From Methylococcaceae bacterium (GTDB lineage Bacteria; Pseudomonadota; Gammaproteobacteria; Methylococcales; Methylomonadaceae): a stretch of DNA of 64,000 nucleotides. Both the position numbers and the translations under genes were made by a program. The stretch spans positions 237,695 to 301,694 of the forward strand of contig JADKAL010000004.1 in the NCBI GenBank assembly GCA_016715325.1. The letters are read 5' to 3'. The notes beneath the pieces are model-generated. The model did no database searches. It was not told the DNA's origin and saw nothing but the letters and a program-made list of their open reading frames with translations. Shown here one piece after another: positions 19,107 through 28,635 of this stretch. Each line of letters begins with the position of its first letter. The first letter of the stretch is position 1.

Positions 19107-19319
19107 TCATTTTAGGCGTTTCTTTTCAATTACAATTTGTTCTGGTCCTATTTTAATGCATTTGTAGTAGTCAGCGATTTTGTCAGTTCCGACAGCTACC
19201 GTAATACTTTCCCTGAGTTTTGTTTTACGTAGGTAATCTGCTACTAAGTTGACCGTAATCCGGTAAACAGATCCCATGGCATTGTGCAGTGGATTTTCTT
19301 TGATAAATTGGTAAAACCG
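19107..19319 (-). pseudogene. C-terminal remnant of an unrecognised protein
   Basis: The minus strand has about 70 uninterrupted codons without a start that read like real protein ('RFYQFIKENPLHNAMGSVYR', 'RESITVAVGTDKIADYYKCI') and end in two successive stops. I do not recognise the family. The surrounding 18970-19779 stretch holds no other readable gene and looks like decayed sequence. Confidence 0.35.
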
Positions 19320-20062
19320 TGGAACATATCTTCGCTATGTCAGGAACTCCTTCTGGGCACTTAAGCCGCTTGGTTACAAAATGAGCAACTTTTCGGCCAA
19401 GAATCCAGCACAGTAAAACCGATGCCAGGGAAAGAAGAATTTATCATTCTGAGTGCGGCACTGAGATACACTTTAACCAACACTCATTCTCTTATGAAAA
19501 ACTTGTTATTTGTTAATTTGTTATCAATGAAACAGGGGCATAGATCCAAGTGTATTTCCTCAAAATAGTCCTACTTCTACTCGTGTTCATAAAGGCAAAT
19601 TTTGATTTGAATGTCCGTTATCTAAAGTGAACCGCTATTGACAGGGAACTGGTGATGGTCGGCAAATGGCCGATACTTTCTGCATTGGTTGATTTGAGCC
19701 AATGGCTGCTATGGAGCATGATGTCAAAATGCATAAAGCTTGTTGTAACCATGAAACAATTGAATCAATTGTTTGTCGGTCACGCCAGCCTCAGTTGTTC
19801 AAGTGATCCAAATACATTTTCATTGGTAATATCGGGGGTAATAATCAATTCTAGCACTGACACATTGGAAATCGCCACCAAATGATCTTCCACCTCTTTA
19901 TTGCTCCCGTCCTGGCTAAAAGTCCACTGTTGCCTAACGATCTCCTCGAATGTCAGTCCATTGTCATGAGAACAACGAAGGACATACTCTTGCGTTCGTA
20001 CCAAGTCGGTCTCCAGAAAACAAAGATGGATGTGCTTGATGGTTTGAGTTTGATTAAAAAGA

Positions 20063-21375
20063 GAGACTGTAAATTAATTTGTGTAATTGCTTATCATTGA
20101 TTCCTTTATGGGAGAGGATAAGCACTATGAACAAAGCAGAACTTGAAGTATTTGCTAAAGAAGTCGCTAAAACTATAAAAACAGAAAAAGACCTTAACGC
20201 GTTCAGCCAAATGCTGACCAAGATCACTGTCGAGGCGGCGTTAAATGCCGAATTGGATGAGCATTTGGGGTATGGCAAATATCAGCCGTCGGACACGACG
20301 AACAGCCGCAATGGCTTTTCCAGCAAGACCTTAAGAACCGAAGACGGCCAATTTGACGTCGCTATCCCACGTGACCGGGACAGCAGCTTTGAGCCACAAC
20401 TGGTCAGCAAGCACCAAACCCGCTTTACCTCCCTGGACGACAAAATCTTGAGTTTATACGCCAAGGGCATGAGCACGCGCGAGATTGTTGCTGTCTTTAA
20501 AGAACTGTATGGTGCCGAGGTATCGGCCACCCTGATTTCAAAGGTAACCGATGCTGTTATTACCCAGGTGGTCGAATGGCAATCCCGCCCGCTGGATGCC
20601 GTCTATCCGATCCTCTACCTGGATTGTATCGTGGTGAAAATCCGCCAGGACAAGCAGGTGATCAACAAGGCCATTTATCTCGCTCTAGGGGTGAACATGG
20701 AGGGCCGCAAGGAGCTGTTGGGCTTATGGCTGTCGGAAAATGAAGGCGCTAAATTTTGGCTGGGAGTGTTGACCGAACTCCAGAACCGGGGCGTCAAGGA
20801 CATCCTCATCGCCTGTGTGGATGGCCTGAAAGGCTTCCCGGACGCCATCAATGCTGTTTTCCCCAACACCCGGATACAACTGTGCCTGGTCCATCTGGTG
20901 CGCAATTCAGTGAAATATGTGGCCTGGAAAGACTATAAGGCGGTCACCGCTGACCTGAAATTGATTTACCAGTCCGTTACCGAGGCCGAGGCTTTGTTGG
21001 CGCTTGAGCAATTCTCCGCCCGCTGGGATGGCAAATACCCGCAAATCAGCCGTTCCTGGCGGGCTCATTGGCATAACCTCAACACCTTGTTTGGCTATCC
21101 CAAAGACATCCGTAAAGCCATCTATACCACCAATGCCATTGAATCGCTGAACAGCGTCATCCGTAAAGCATTGCACAAACGAAAGTTATTTCCGAGTGAT
21201 GATTCGGCCAAAAAAGTCGTTTATCTCGCCATTCAGGAGGCTTCACAAAAATGGACCATGCCCATCAAGAATTGGAAATCCGCCTTGAACCGGTTTATGA
21301 TTGAATTCGAGGATCGGCTGCAAGATTATATTTAACTAAACCTGACGGCAGTTACACAGAATTATTTACACCCTC
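20063..21375 (+). mobile_element. IS256-family insertion sequence, intact
   Basis: 1313 bp with imperfect inverted repeats: GAGACTGTAAATTAATTTGTG at the left versus GAGGGTGTAAATAATTCTGTG, read inward from the right. It is flanked by the 8-bp target duplication TAAAAAGA (20055-20062 and 21376-21383), the length expected for IS256 elements. It carries one full-length transposase. The same element's 3' end survives as a relic at 8029-8173. Confidence 0.93.
20127..21335 (+). CDS. IS256-family transposase (mutator type)
   Basis: 402 residues, the normal length, from the ATG after GGAGAGG. It has the conserved 'LDEHLGYGKYQPSDTTNSRNG' N-terminal region and 'ILSLYAKGMSTREI'. The DDE core includes 'YPILYLDCIVVKIR', 'ILIACVDGLKGFPDAINAVFP' and 'RKAIYTTNAIESLNSVIRKA', the last carrying the catalytic Glu. 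No interruption is seen, so it should be active and could also mobilise the relic ends. Confidence 0.95.
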   Translation: MNKAELEVFAKEVAKTIKTEKDLNAFSQMLTKITVEAALNAELDEHLGYGKYQPSDTTNSRNGFSSKTLRTEDGQFDVAIPRDRDSSFEPQLVSKHQTRFTSLDDKILSLYAKGMSTREIVAVFKELYGAEVSATLISKVTDAVITQVVEWQSRPLDAVYPILYLDCIVVKIRQDKQVINKAIYLALGVNMEGRKELLGLWLSENEGAKFWLGVLTELQNRGVKDILIACVDGLKGFPDAINAVFPNTRIQLCLVHLVRNSVKYVAWKDYKAVTADLKLIYQSVTEAEALLALEQFSARWDGKYPQISRSWRAHWHNLNTLFGYPKDIRKAIYTTNAIESLNSVIRKALHKRKLFPSDDSAKKVVYLAIQEASQKWTMPIKNWKSALNRFMIEFEDRLQDYI

Positions 21376-21683
21376 TAAAAAGAAGGCGAATGGTTTGTTT
21401 TCCGGGTATGCCGGCTTTCCACCCATGACTATGATTAGGTAACAAGGCTCCTTCAATAGGATAGCCTTTGTCCTCTGAGGTTACTTCCACCTCTAAAAGT
21501 ACCTCCAAATCCAACCAGCGTGAATTCAACTCTTCGTTCGAAGGCAAAGCATCAGTAATTATTCGTTTTTTCATACGGAACTTAATGTCAGAGGGGGTTT
21601 AATGTCTCTAGTTATGGGAGCTATTTTAGCCACTTTAATGTAATCGCCTTGATTCATGATGGCTACGCATGAAATAACTACCA

Positions 21684-22600
21684 TCAGTCGCTAAAGAACA
21701 GCTTTTCTTCCAACGTCTTGCCGTGGCTAAATTGCCGGTAGTGCCAGCGGTTAGCGCTAAGGCACTGCATCAGTTGCTGGTCCATACTCGGTTGAAGGTC
21801 GGGATTATATTCCACGATAAATTCATTCTTTTGGGGGTTGTTGACCTTTACAACACCTTCCAACGCCTGGAGTTTAGCCATCACTTCCTGTGCCGGACAG
21901 CCTTCCATTTGCAGGGTTATAAAACGGGTGGCAGACTGTTGCTCATCAAAGCTAATAGTCTCTGGCTTTAAAATGCCTTTTCTAGCAATAATATCCGTCA
22001 GCATTGCCGGTCAAGCTCTGCCAGATCGTGGGAGCTGATGACAAAAGTGGTTTCTGACGATTGTTTGGCAATAATTGTCCGGATCGTGCGGACATTAACC
22101 GGATCAAGACCGGCGGTGGGTTCATCCAGCAATATCAGCTCAGGTTTACCAATCAAGGCTTGGGCGATCGCCACCCGTTTGGCCATACCATGGCTGAGTA
22201 CAGTCGGTTTTTCTTTAGCGGCTTCTGCCAATGAGACGGCTTCTAACACTCGACTGGCTTCCAAGGTTGCCTGTGGTTTGTCCATGCCCTGTAAACGGCC
22301 ATAAAAGACCAGTTGCTCGCCAATGGTAAAACTGGGGTCTAAGCGTGCGTCCTGCGGGAGTGCCGAGATTTTACCGATGAGTTCGGGTGCGCCGGGTGGA
22401 TACCCGAACAGTTTAACGGTGCCATAGGTGGGAAGCAAGAACCCAGACAGGATATTAAGCAAGGTCGTCTTGCCTGCCCCATTAGGGCCGACCAAACCAA
22501 TCGGCTCACCCGTCTCCAACTCAACATTGACATCGGAAAGCGCAGGTTTTCCCGAATAAACGAGGCTTAGCTGGCGGCATTCAATGATCGGAGCCTTCAT
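21684..22600 (-). pseudogene. ABC transporter ATPase with a C-terminal frameshift
   Basis: Starts at the ATG overlapping the end of the permease (after frame correction). It shows Walker A 'GLVGPNGAGKTTLLNIL', the Q-loop 'ALPQDARLD', the signature 'LSHGMAKRVAIAQALI', Walker B 'LILLDEPTAGLDP' and the H-loop 'VISSHDLAEL'. The frame stops just after 'DRQC' (21998). A +/-1 shift continues as 'TDIIARKGILKPETI' and a ~95-residue C-terminal domain ending at 21684. The nucleotide-binding core is intact, so a shortened ATPase could still be made. It could equally be a decaying gene or a sequencing indel. Confidence 0.8.
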
Positions 22601-23417
22601 AAGGCTTGCCTCGCCATGATCCAACGTCCCAAGGCCAGTAACACAACGCTCTGTAAGAGCGGGATATAGGCCAATCGCAGCGTTTGCCATTCTGAAAGTT
22701 GCGCCAGGTCAGATAATTGATTCCCGGGAATCAGATATTTAAAACATCAAGGACTGGCAAGTAGTAAGCAAGTCCGCTGATGATACCGGCCAGGAAAGTC
22801 CAGATCAGGATCGCCCAGAGGGTCGCTTGCCGTGCCGATTTAACCTTGGCGGATAAGGCCGCCATCATGGCAGTAAACGGGAGAACTGCTAAGGTTACAT
22901 TCACAATTATGACGGCCAAGTCCGGCATGGCTGGAATAAACAGGGAAACATCACGGTAGAGCACCAAGCCAAGGACACTGATGGCGGTTGCGCCGATTAA
23001 TAGGGTCTGGACAGCCATCACTCCGGCAAACCGGCCAAAAAACAGGCTGTCACGGCTGCTACGCAAGACGATAAAACGTAAGGTGCCGCGCTCACGGTCA
23101 GCGCTAGTTTGGTCGGCAGCCACCGTAATGCTCAACATCGGGAAGATAAGCAGAGCAAATTGCCAATACACCCCGAATTCAGGGATTGGCCAAAGCTGCA
23201 ATGAGCCAAAGCCGATAAAGTCCAAAAAGCTGGAGTCATGTTGGAGGCCTTTTCCTTGCACTAACAGGTCAGCAACAAAACGCAGTGGATACAGCATGAT
23301 AAAATACCAAACGACCCCGAAGGTAACCACTGACAACAAGCCTTTACGGGTCGCAAAGCCGCGTTTGAGTTCAAACTGGCTGATGAGCAAGACTTGCTTG
23401 AACTTACTAGGTGGCAT
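22597..23417 (-). pseudogene. ABC-2-type transporter permease, frameshifted near the C-terminus
   Basis: The first 228 residues contain a cytoplasmic start ('MPPSKFKQVLLISQFELKRGF') and about five membrane segments. 'TSADRERGTLRFIVLRSSRDSLFFGRF' is the typical ABC-2 EIIP-like motif before the third helix. The frame ends at 'PVLDVLNI' (22731), but a one-base shift restores 'YLIPGNQLSDLAQLSEWQTL' and a last helix with 'QSVVLLALGRW'. The corrected stop overlaps the ATPase start (ATGA). The pair would have formed a two-gene exporter operon; substrate unknown. Confidence 0.8.
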
Positions 23418-23877
23418 TGATTTACCTTATCCGAAGAGTGGTGTCTACCTTAACACCAAAGCCAAAAATATAAAAAACCACTTGTCCTGACTCCGCTGAT
23501 AGTTGGCAGTTAGGCAACAGCTAATATTGAATAGTAACCAGCTATGTCCTGCTTCGCCTTTTCTTCTGGAGATACGTTACACTTATTATGAAAATCGGCA
23601 ATGTCAGTTCTCATAATTAGTGAAAAGCTGAGATATATAAAAATAAGAAGATTACATCAATTGTGAGAATGTATATAGCTAGAAATCTCATAAGTGATTA
23701 TAAAAAATCAATAAAATCTCACAAATCTTGAAATTCCAGCGAGCCAACCACGCTATTACAGATAAGCCTAGAACCGAAATCCAGCAGCTATGTGGTAGCT
23801 ACCCAGAATGGGCAGGTCACAAGTATCAAAATCTTAGGGATGGAACTTCAACCCCATCCCGCTTAAAGGCTGGTTTT
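23418..23877. other. Intergenic stretch with a hairpin
   Basis: About 460 AT-rich bases between the ABC operon start and the end of the 23878 gene. A perfect GGGATGG/CCATCCC stem with a 10-base loop at 23836-23859 could terminate the 23878 gene, which is transcribed leftward; a T-rich run follows on that strand. No other gene seen. Confidence 0.45.
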
Positions 23878-24213
23878 TTAGTTCCTGACTACAACGCCAA
23901 TAATTTTCGGTTTATCATAAGCGCAACCATCAATTCTGAGTTGCACATTTTTGCCGCCAAAAAAAGCACCCATAATTGCCGCTTCATGAACCCTAGCGCC
24001 AGGATCATCTGGACTTACCGCATATGAACTAGTCTTTGTACAATGTGCTGGGTTCACGAAGGGAACATCAAGAGCCACAGAAATCGAATCGGCACTCCAT
24101 CCGGTCTCGAAACTAAGAATGTGTCCCACTTCGGTAGATGACTCTGCTTGAGCAATACCAGATTGAACTGCCGCACCAAACACAACCGCAAATAAAAGCA
24201 CCTTAACCATCAT
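23878..24213 (-). CDS. Small secreted protein, unknown family
   Basis: 111 residues with a clear signal peptide ('VKVLLFAVVFGAAVQSGIAQA', cleavage after AQA). The mature ~88 residues contain 'LDVPFVNPAHCTKTSSYAVS' and 'LRIDGCAYDKPKIIGVVVR', so two Cys residues could form a disulphide in the periplasm or outside. A GGAGG-like site precedes the start (CCTCC on the plus strand near 24220). It follows the cytochrome/propeller gene in the same direction. No family recognised. Confidence 0.6.
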   Translation of the reverse strand: MMVKVLLFAVVFGAAVQSGIAQAESSTEVGHILSFETGWSADSISVALDVPFVNPAHCTKTSSYAVSPDDPGARVHEAAIMGAFFGGKNVQLRIDGCAYDKPKIIGVVVRN

Positions 24214-24349
24214 ATTTACCTCCGATTATTAATAAATTTAAGTTGTTATTCTTTGCCTACAACCAGTTGCCCACACAGAGAATGCCCATAGGCATTCTAA
24301 TTAACGCACTTTGATATTGCTACCTTAAGAAATAGGTTAGTGTCCAGAA

Positions 24350-26331
24350 TCATTTCAATAGTAGGTGAAACAAAGGTGTTAAGTTTTGGTTTTGACCTGC
24401 CGATTGTTGGCCTATCGGTTGTTGTTCTATTTCCGCACCCCACGGCCCTCCAAGAGGAACAATATCGCATCCAGGCGGTGCTTTCTTAAAATTAGAGTTA
24501 AAAAAATCAACGGCGCAGTTATGAAACTTTGTCGCTGTAGCTTCTGCTGCCCTAGCTGCGGCTTCTTTCTTAGCTGCTTCTTGTCGGGTCACTCCATCCT
24601 GAATAGCCTCTGCTTCACTGTAAGTAATTTGTCCTGGTCTCATCCATATTCTTGATGCCCGACTATGCGGATTTTTGGAGTCTTGAGTCGCTGCGGTTGC
24701 AATATTTGCAAAATGAGCAGCAGTGCCATTGGGAAAAAATCCGAATGCATCCCTATTTGGCACAGCCAGACGATGGCAGGTAGTACAAGGCAGACCGTTA
24801 TCGTCAGCTGCGGGCTGAGTCTTTATGCTCCAACTCCTTCTTGTTGCATAGTCCAAACCTACGTATCTAACAGGTGTGTTCAGATTGTTATATCCATCTG
24901 CTTCGTTTGGAAGTGTATGGCCTGGCGGCTTGAGCTGTGCCAAATATTCTGAGCGAATGAAACCACCGTTGTCATGGCATCCGGTACATCCTATGGTTTC
25001 AGTATCTTTAGGACTAATCCAATGAGCTATTCCGTCCTTCCATTTTGATGACTCGCCAAAGCACTAGGCGGCGGAATGTCCTTGCCAGGTAAATTGGTTA
25101 GCGCTTGGTAGAAACACAATGCACCATTTTTCTTATTGTACTGAATGACTGCGATGTCATTATATAAATCTTCGTTTATTTTTTTTCCCACTTTTCTGCA
25201 GTGAGCCACGGCAACGGCGTCTGCAGTTCTTCCCGGTAAAACTTGAAACTTGCTGCCTGGATCGCAATGCCTATTCAAAACATTCGGTTGATCACAATGT
25301 GTGGCATTCGGAAAAGAAGCTGGAATATCTCCCTGTCCTGGAACATCCCTTCCATCGCCACAACTAAACTTTTGCACTGTAATTCCGGTTGCCTTATTAC
25401 ATTTTTCCGCGTAGTCCTGCAAAGTATCGTGTTCATCGCTAATGGAAGGAAGAATGAAAGATGGAATGGAGTGATTTCTTGCCAGAACTGCCTGATACGC
25501 CAGATAGAGGCCAGATTCAGCTTGAGCTTGGGTTACGGCATCGACAGTGGGAACAAAACTGTGTTCTATGCCTTGAAACTCAAGCCCGTCAATGAAACGA
25601 CTGGGATCTGGATTGTTGAACGATCCCAGCAAAGCGCCTTTTGTATCGACGTGATAGATTTTGTCTCTTGCCCCAATCCATAGGGTGTCATCGGTGGTAT
25701 CAAAGGCAAGGCCACCAAGTAAATCGTCTTTCAGCGGAGCGGGAAACTCTATGCCAGTAGGTACACCTTGAGTTGTAAATTGTAGTATACGTTCACCACC
25801 TTTAAATCCATTATATTCGCTGCCCCAGAGGTGCGTACCATCCCAGGCAATGCCAAGCAGGTAAATATTGGGGTTAACGGCACCAGGGTCGAAAGAGAAA
25901 ACAACAGCCCCAGTAGTGGGGTCGATTTTCTGAACAGCCCTGCTGCCTATATCCGTCCGCCATAGGAATTGGCCGTCGAAAGCCATGTCCGAGCCGAAAC
26001 TGACATTTGAAATCATTGGCGGTACGCGTGCTGCGACAGGCACGGTGGGATTGTTTAAATCTCGGATGGTGACTTTGCCAAAGCGAGTACCCAAATAAAT
26101 GCGGTTCGTGGCCGGGTCGATAGCGATACCGGTTGCATCGGTAGTGTTAATTCGGCGGAGTTCGTTGCCAGCGCGGTCTAAGTTCAGAACTGGCGGTAAT
26201 GTTCCGAGACCGTTACCGTTGTTCCCAAGCCAAAGGGAGTTGTCGAATTTACCTGCTCTTGAAACACCAGGGAATCCTATGAGAATTGTTAATATAAACA
26301 GGAGATAGGTTGTTTGTAATATTCTGCGCAT
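24350..26331 (-). pseudogene. Secreted beta-propeller/di-haem cytochrome-like protein, one frameshift
   Basis: Read from 26331 leftward. A signal peptide ('TYLLFILTILIGFPGVSRA') is followed by about 250 residues of NHL/SMP-30-like propeller repeats ('IAIDPATNRIYLGTRFGKV', 'GGLAFDTTDDTLWIGARDK'). A linker of ~150 residues contains several Cys. The frame ends at 25027, but shifting one base near 25040-25065 continues 'KDGIAHWISPKDTETIGCTG' with a CTGCH haem motif. A second CTTCH motif ('GLPCTTCHRLAVPNRD') lies further on. Both motifs and the propeller point to a periplasmic or extracellular redox protein. The single frameshift would remove the haem part. Confidence 0.7.
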
Positions 26332-26416
26332 ATAGCCCTCATTACAAATTATTTTTAATTTCAGATGCTTATACTCTCTTAACCTGTTTTTAACAAAATA
26401 TTTTTTAAGGGGTTAA

Positions 26417-27187
26417 TTCCGCTCACAGCATTTGCGTTGGCTCAACGGCCATCTCAACGGCAAACATCTTGATGAAATAAACAAGACCGTGATTGATGGA
26501 ATAAAAAGGGCTAAGCAACAAACGGGCGTAACCAATGCGACAGTTAACCGTGTGCTGGCCGTCATGAGGTCAATCCTCAATCGTGCAAAGAATGATTGGG
26601 AATGGCTTGATTCAACGCCATCGGTTAGATTACTGCCGGAACCCAAAAGAAGGTTACGCTGGTTAACTCAAGATGAAGTGGCGCGGCTGTTTCGGGAATT
26701 GCCGCAACACCTTGAAGCAATGGCGCGGTTTGCATTGGCAACGGGTCTGCGTGAATCAAACGTTACCCACTTGCAGTGGTCTCAACTTGACATGTAACGA
26801 CGTTGTGCGTGGATTCATGCCGATCAAGCCAAAGCGGAGAAAGCCATTGGCATCCCGTTAAATGATGAGGCTCTGGCCGTTATACGGCAACAGCTCGGCA
26901 AGCACGCAACACACGTATTCACCTATCAAGGAGAGCCGGTGACCCGTGCAAATAATCACGCTTGGCGTAAGGCGTTAGTCAGATCGGGTATCAGCGATTT
27001 CCGCTGGCATGACTTAAGGCACACCTGGGCAAGTTGGCACGTACAAAATGGAACGCCCTTGCATATACTGAAAGAACTAGGTGGATGGGCTGATTTGACG
27101 ATGGTTTTGCGGTATGCCCACTTATCCAGTAAGCACCTGGAAGAATACGCTGGAAATGCTAAAACTGAGACAAATTTACTACAGTGA
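26417..27187 (+). pseudogene. Tyrosine-recombinase integrase, 5'-truncated with an internal stop
   Basis: Corresponds to residues ~80-345 of the intact integrase at 62699. 'TVNRVLAVMRSILNRA' matches 'TVNRMLALIRSILRKA', and 'RLLPEPKRRLRWLTQDE' matches 'RLLPEPNRRIRWLTPVE'. An in-frame TAA at 26795 interrupts it. After the stop the frame continues 'RRCAWIHADQAKAEKAIGIP' and the catalytic 'DFRWHDLRHTWASWHVQNG' box. The N-terminal arm-binding domain is missing. It ends 34 bp before a tRNA-like attachment site, the same arrangement as the intact copy. Confidence 0.92.
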
Positions 27188-27221
27188 ATAAAAAAGCCCT
27201 AATTATTTAAACATAACCCTT

Positions 27222-27275
27222 TGATTTTATGGAGCCAATGACGAGAATCGAACTCGTGACCTACTGATTACGAAT
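27222..27275 (-). repeat. tRNA-Thr(CGU) 3'-end attachment-site copy, left
   Basis: On the minus strand this reads as the 3' half of a tRNA: anticodon-loop TTCGTAA, a T-arm with a perfect 5-bp stem (ACGAG/CTCGT) around TTCGATT, and GGCTCCA at the end. The 5' half of the tRNA is absent. It matches the site at 63766-63819 in 49 of 54 positions, and all five differences lie in or beside the T stem. It directly follows the decayed integrase, so it is interpreted as an att site rather than a functional tRNA. Confidence 0.82.
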
Positions 27276-27678
27276 AATAGATTCAATTTAACAATCCTTT
27301 TAAATCAAAACCTTGCAATGATCGCCAAAGCCAAAAACAGCATCAAAAAGCCCCTAAAACACCTTATACAGCAGCACTTAGCTACGATTTAGCTACGGTC
27401 ATTTTTAGCTTTCCTTAAAAAACACTTGTTTTTAATTCCGTTTAATAGGGAAGAAATACCAAGCACAAGTAATTGTAGATTTTGTCGAGATACTCAAGAA
27501 TCTTAACGGCTTGGCTAAAAATAACTTTAATACGAAATCCCGGCCTTAGTAGCTAATGCCCACAACCTATCCAAGATTCATTATTTCTGAAAGACACACG
27601 GGCTTTCAGAAAAATGGGGAATAAAGATTATTTGAAGTGTGCTACAATAAATTTTTATGAAGCACAAAAGGGGTTGTT
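27276..27678. other. Left end of the att-bounded segment: arm-like repeat and antitoxin relic
   Basis: No intact gene. The 23-bp sequence at 27379-27401, which contains two TTTAGCTACG-like half repeats, recurs exactly at 63709-63731 near the right attachment site. At 27510-27560 the minus strand resembles the 3' end of the XRE antitoxin gene at 59427 (shared CTTGG..AAAAATAACTTT and AATCCC.GCCTT blocks) but with stops, so it is a relic. Confidence 0.6.
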
Positions 27679-27906
27679 ATGCGCGAATTGAATATCAGGG
27701 AAATGCGCAATATCTTAGGCAAACTGGATACCCTAGTTGAGGAACAACAAGAACTAATCATTACTCGCAATAAGCAGCCAATAGCCAGGGTGTTGCCAAT
27801 TACCCCTGCAAAGAAGCGGCCTTCGCATGAAGGCTTACGGGCATTACAGCAACTTAGCACTATTTCGTCCGCCGAATTGATCCGACAAGACCGGGATGAA
27901 CGCTAA
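27679..27906 (+). CDS. Phd/YefM-type antitoxin
   Basis: 75 residues opening 'MRELNIREMRNILGKLDTLV', with the Phd/YefM-like 'ELIITRNKQPIARVLPI' beta segment and a charged C-terminus that would wrap the toxin. The preceding GGGGTTGTT gives a weak ribosome-binding site. It overlaps the PIN-domain toxin gene by 11 bases. It would neutralise the toxin and repress the operon. Confidence 0.85.
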   Translation: MRELNIREMRNILGKLDTLVEEQQELIITRNKQPIARVLPITPAKKRPSHEGLRALQQLSTISSAELIRQDRDER

Positions 27907-28339
27907 CGGGGCAGTCTATCTGGATACCAGTGCGCTGGCAAAATGGTATCTATTGGAGTCAAACTCGCCACAGGTGACGGAATATATTGTTAATTTGGAT
28001 AGGGCTGCTATAAGCAGCCTAACTATTACTGAGATGCGCTGCTTGCTGGCAAGGCGCAAAAGGATGCGGGAATTGGATGCTAGCCTTGAAGCGCAAATTT
28101 ACGCAACTTTTCTGGAAGATATAGCCCAAGGCAGTTTATGGCTTTATCCCGTCGAAGATAAACATATGGAAAGCGCCGCTAATCTGATTTCCATATTACC
28201 CTCCTTAACCCTAAGAACACTTGATGCGATCCACCTTGGCATCGCCCAGCATTATGGCTTCGAGCGCATTGCCACAGCCGATAAAAATTTTGCTGAGGCA
28301 GCAGTCGCTTTGGGTTTGAGGGTAGATTTATTTGAGTAG
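27896..28339 (+). CDS. PIN-domain ribonuclease toxin (VapC family)
   Basis: 147 residues with the PIN acidic residues: 'AVYLDTSALAKWYLLE' (first Asp), 'SLTITEMRC' (Glu), 'LRTLDAIHLGIA' (Asp) and 'IATADKNFAEAA' (final Asp). These coordinate the metal of a single-strand RNase. It is encoded after and overlapping the Phd-type antitoxin. Length and motif order are normal, so it appears functional. Confidence 0.9.
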   Translation: MNANGAVYLDTSALAKWYLLESNSPQVTEYIVNLDRAAISSLTITEMRCLLARRKRMRELDASLEAQIYATFLEDIAQGSLWLYPVEDKHMESAANLISILPSLTLRTLDAIHLGIAQHYGFERIATADKNFAEAAVALGLRVDLFE

Positions 28340-28635
28340 TTTGTTCTACATTAGCCCTGTAATGTCCATGTTTTTTGCCCATTGTTTTGCCGATTGATTT
28401 ATCTATTCAATACAATGAATACTAACAAGAATTAGTCTTTATAACGGTGTCTCATTACCGCTATTTTTGCCGGATTACCCGCCTCAATTATATGCCCCTT
28501 CACTTTCTTGTTCGAGTCAAACACATTTGCCAGGAATCTTTTCAATTCTCAATAGCCAACTAGAGCAAACCTGAAGGAAAGGCGATCACCTAGAAAATTG
28601 TAAACCTAAAAATAAATTAAAATGGAGTCCCTAAC

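Larger units (their letters stand above)
19780..21574 (-). pseudogene. Unknown beta-rich protein gene split by an IS256-family element
   Basis: The N-terminal part (21574 down to 21376) starts 'MKKRIITDALPSNEELNSRW' and continues through 'TSEDKGYPIEGALLP' to 'GKQTIRLLF'. Removing the element and one copy of the 8-bp duplication joins it in frame to 'NQTQTIKHIHLCFLETDLVR' and the rest (20062 to 19780), ending 'ITNENVFGSLEQLRLA'. The product would be about 157 residues, resembling a discoidin/carbohydrate-binding-like beta-sandwich. That resemblance is a pattern impression only. Precise excision would restore the gene. Confidence 0.82.

Noticed and set aside
22000-22740. Programmed frameshifting in the ABC transporter genes
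   Set aside because: No slippery heptamer or stimulatory hairpin was seen at either site; decay or sequencing error is simpler.
23728-24027. Plus-strand ORF of 99 codons
   Set aside because: Half of it lies antisense to the signal-peptide protein at 23878, with no ribosome site.
27222-27275. A functional tRNA-Thr gene
   Set aside because: The 5' half (acceptor and D-arm) is absent here and at the right-hand copy.
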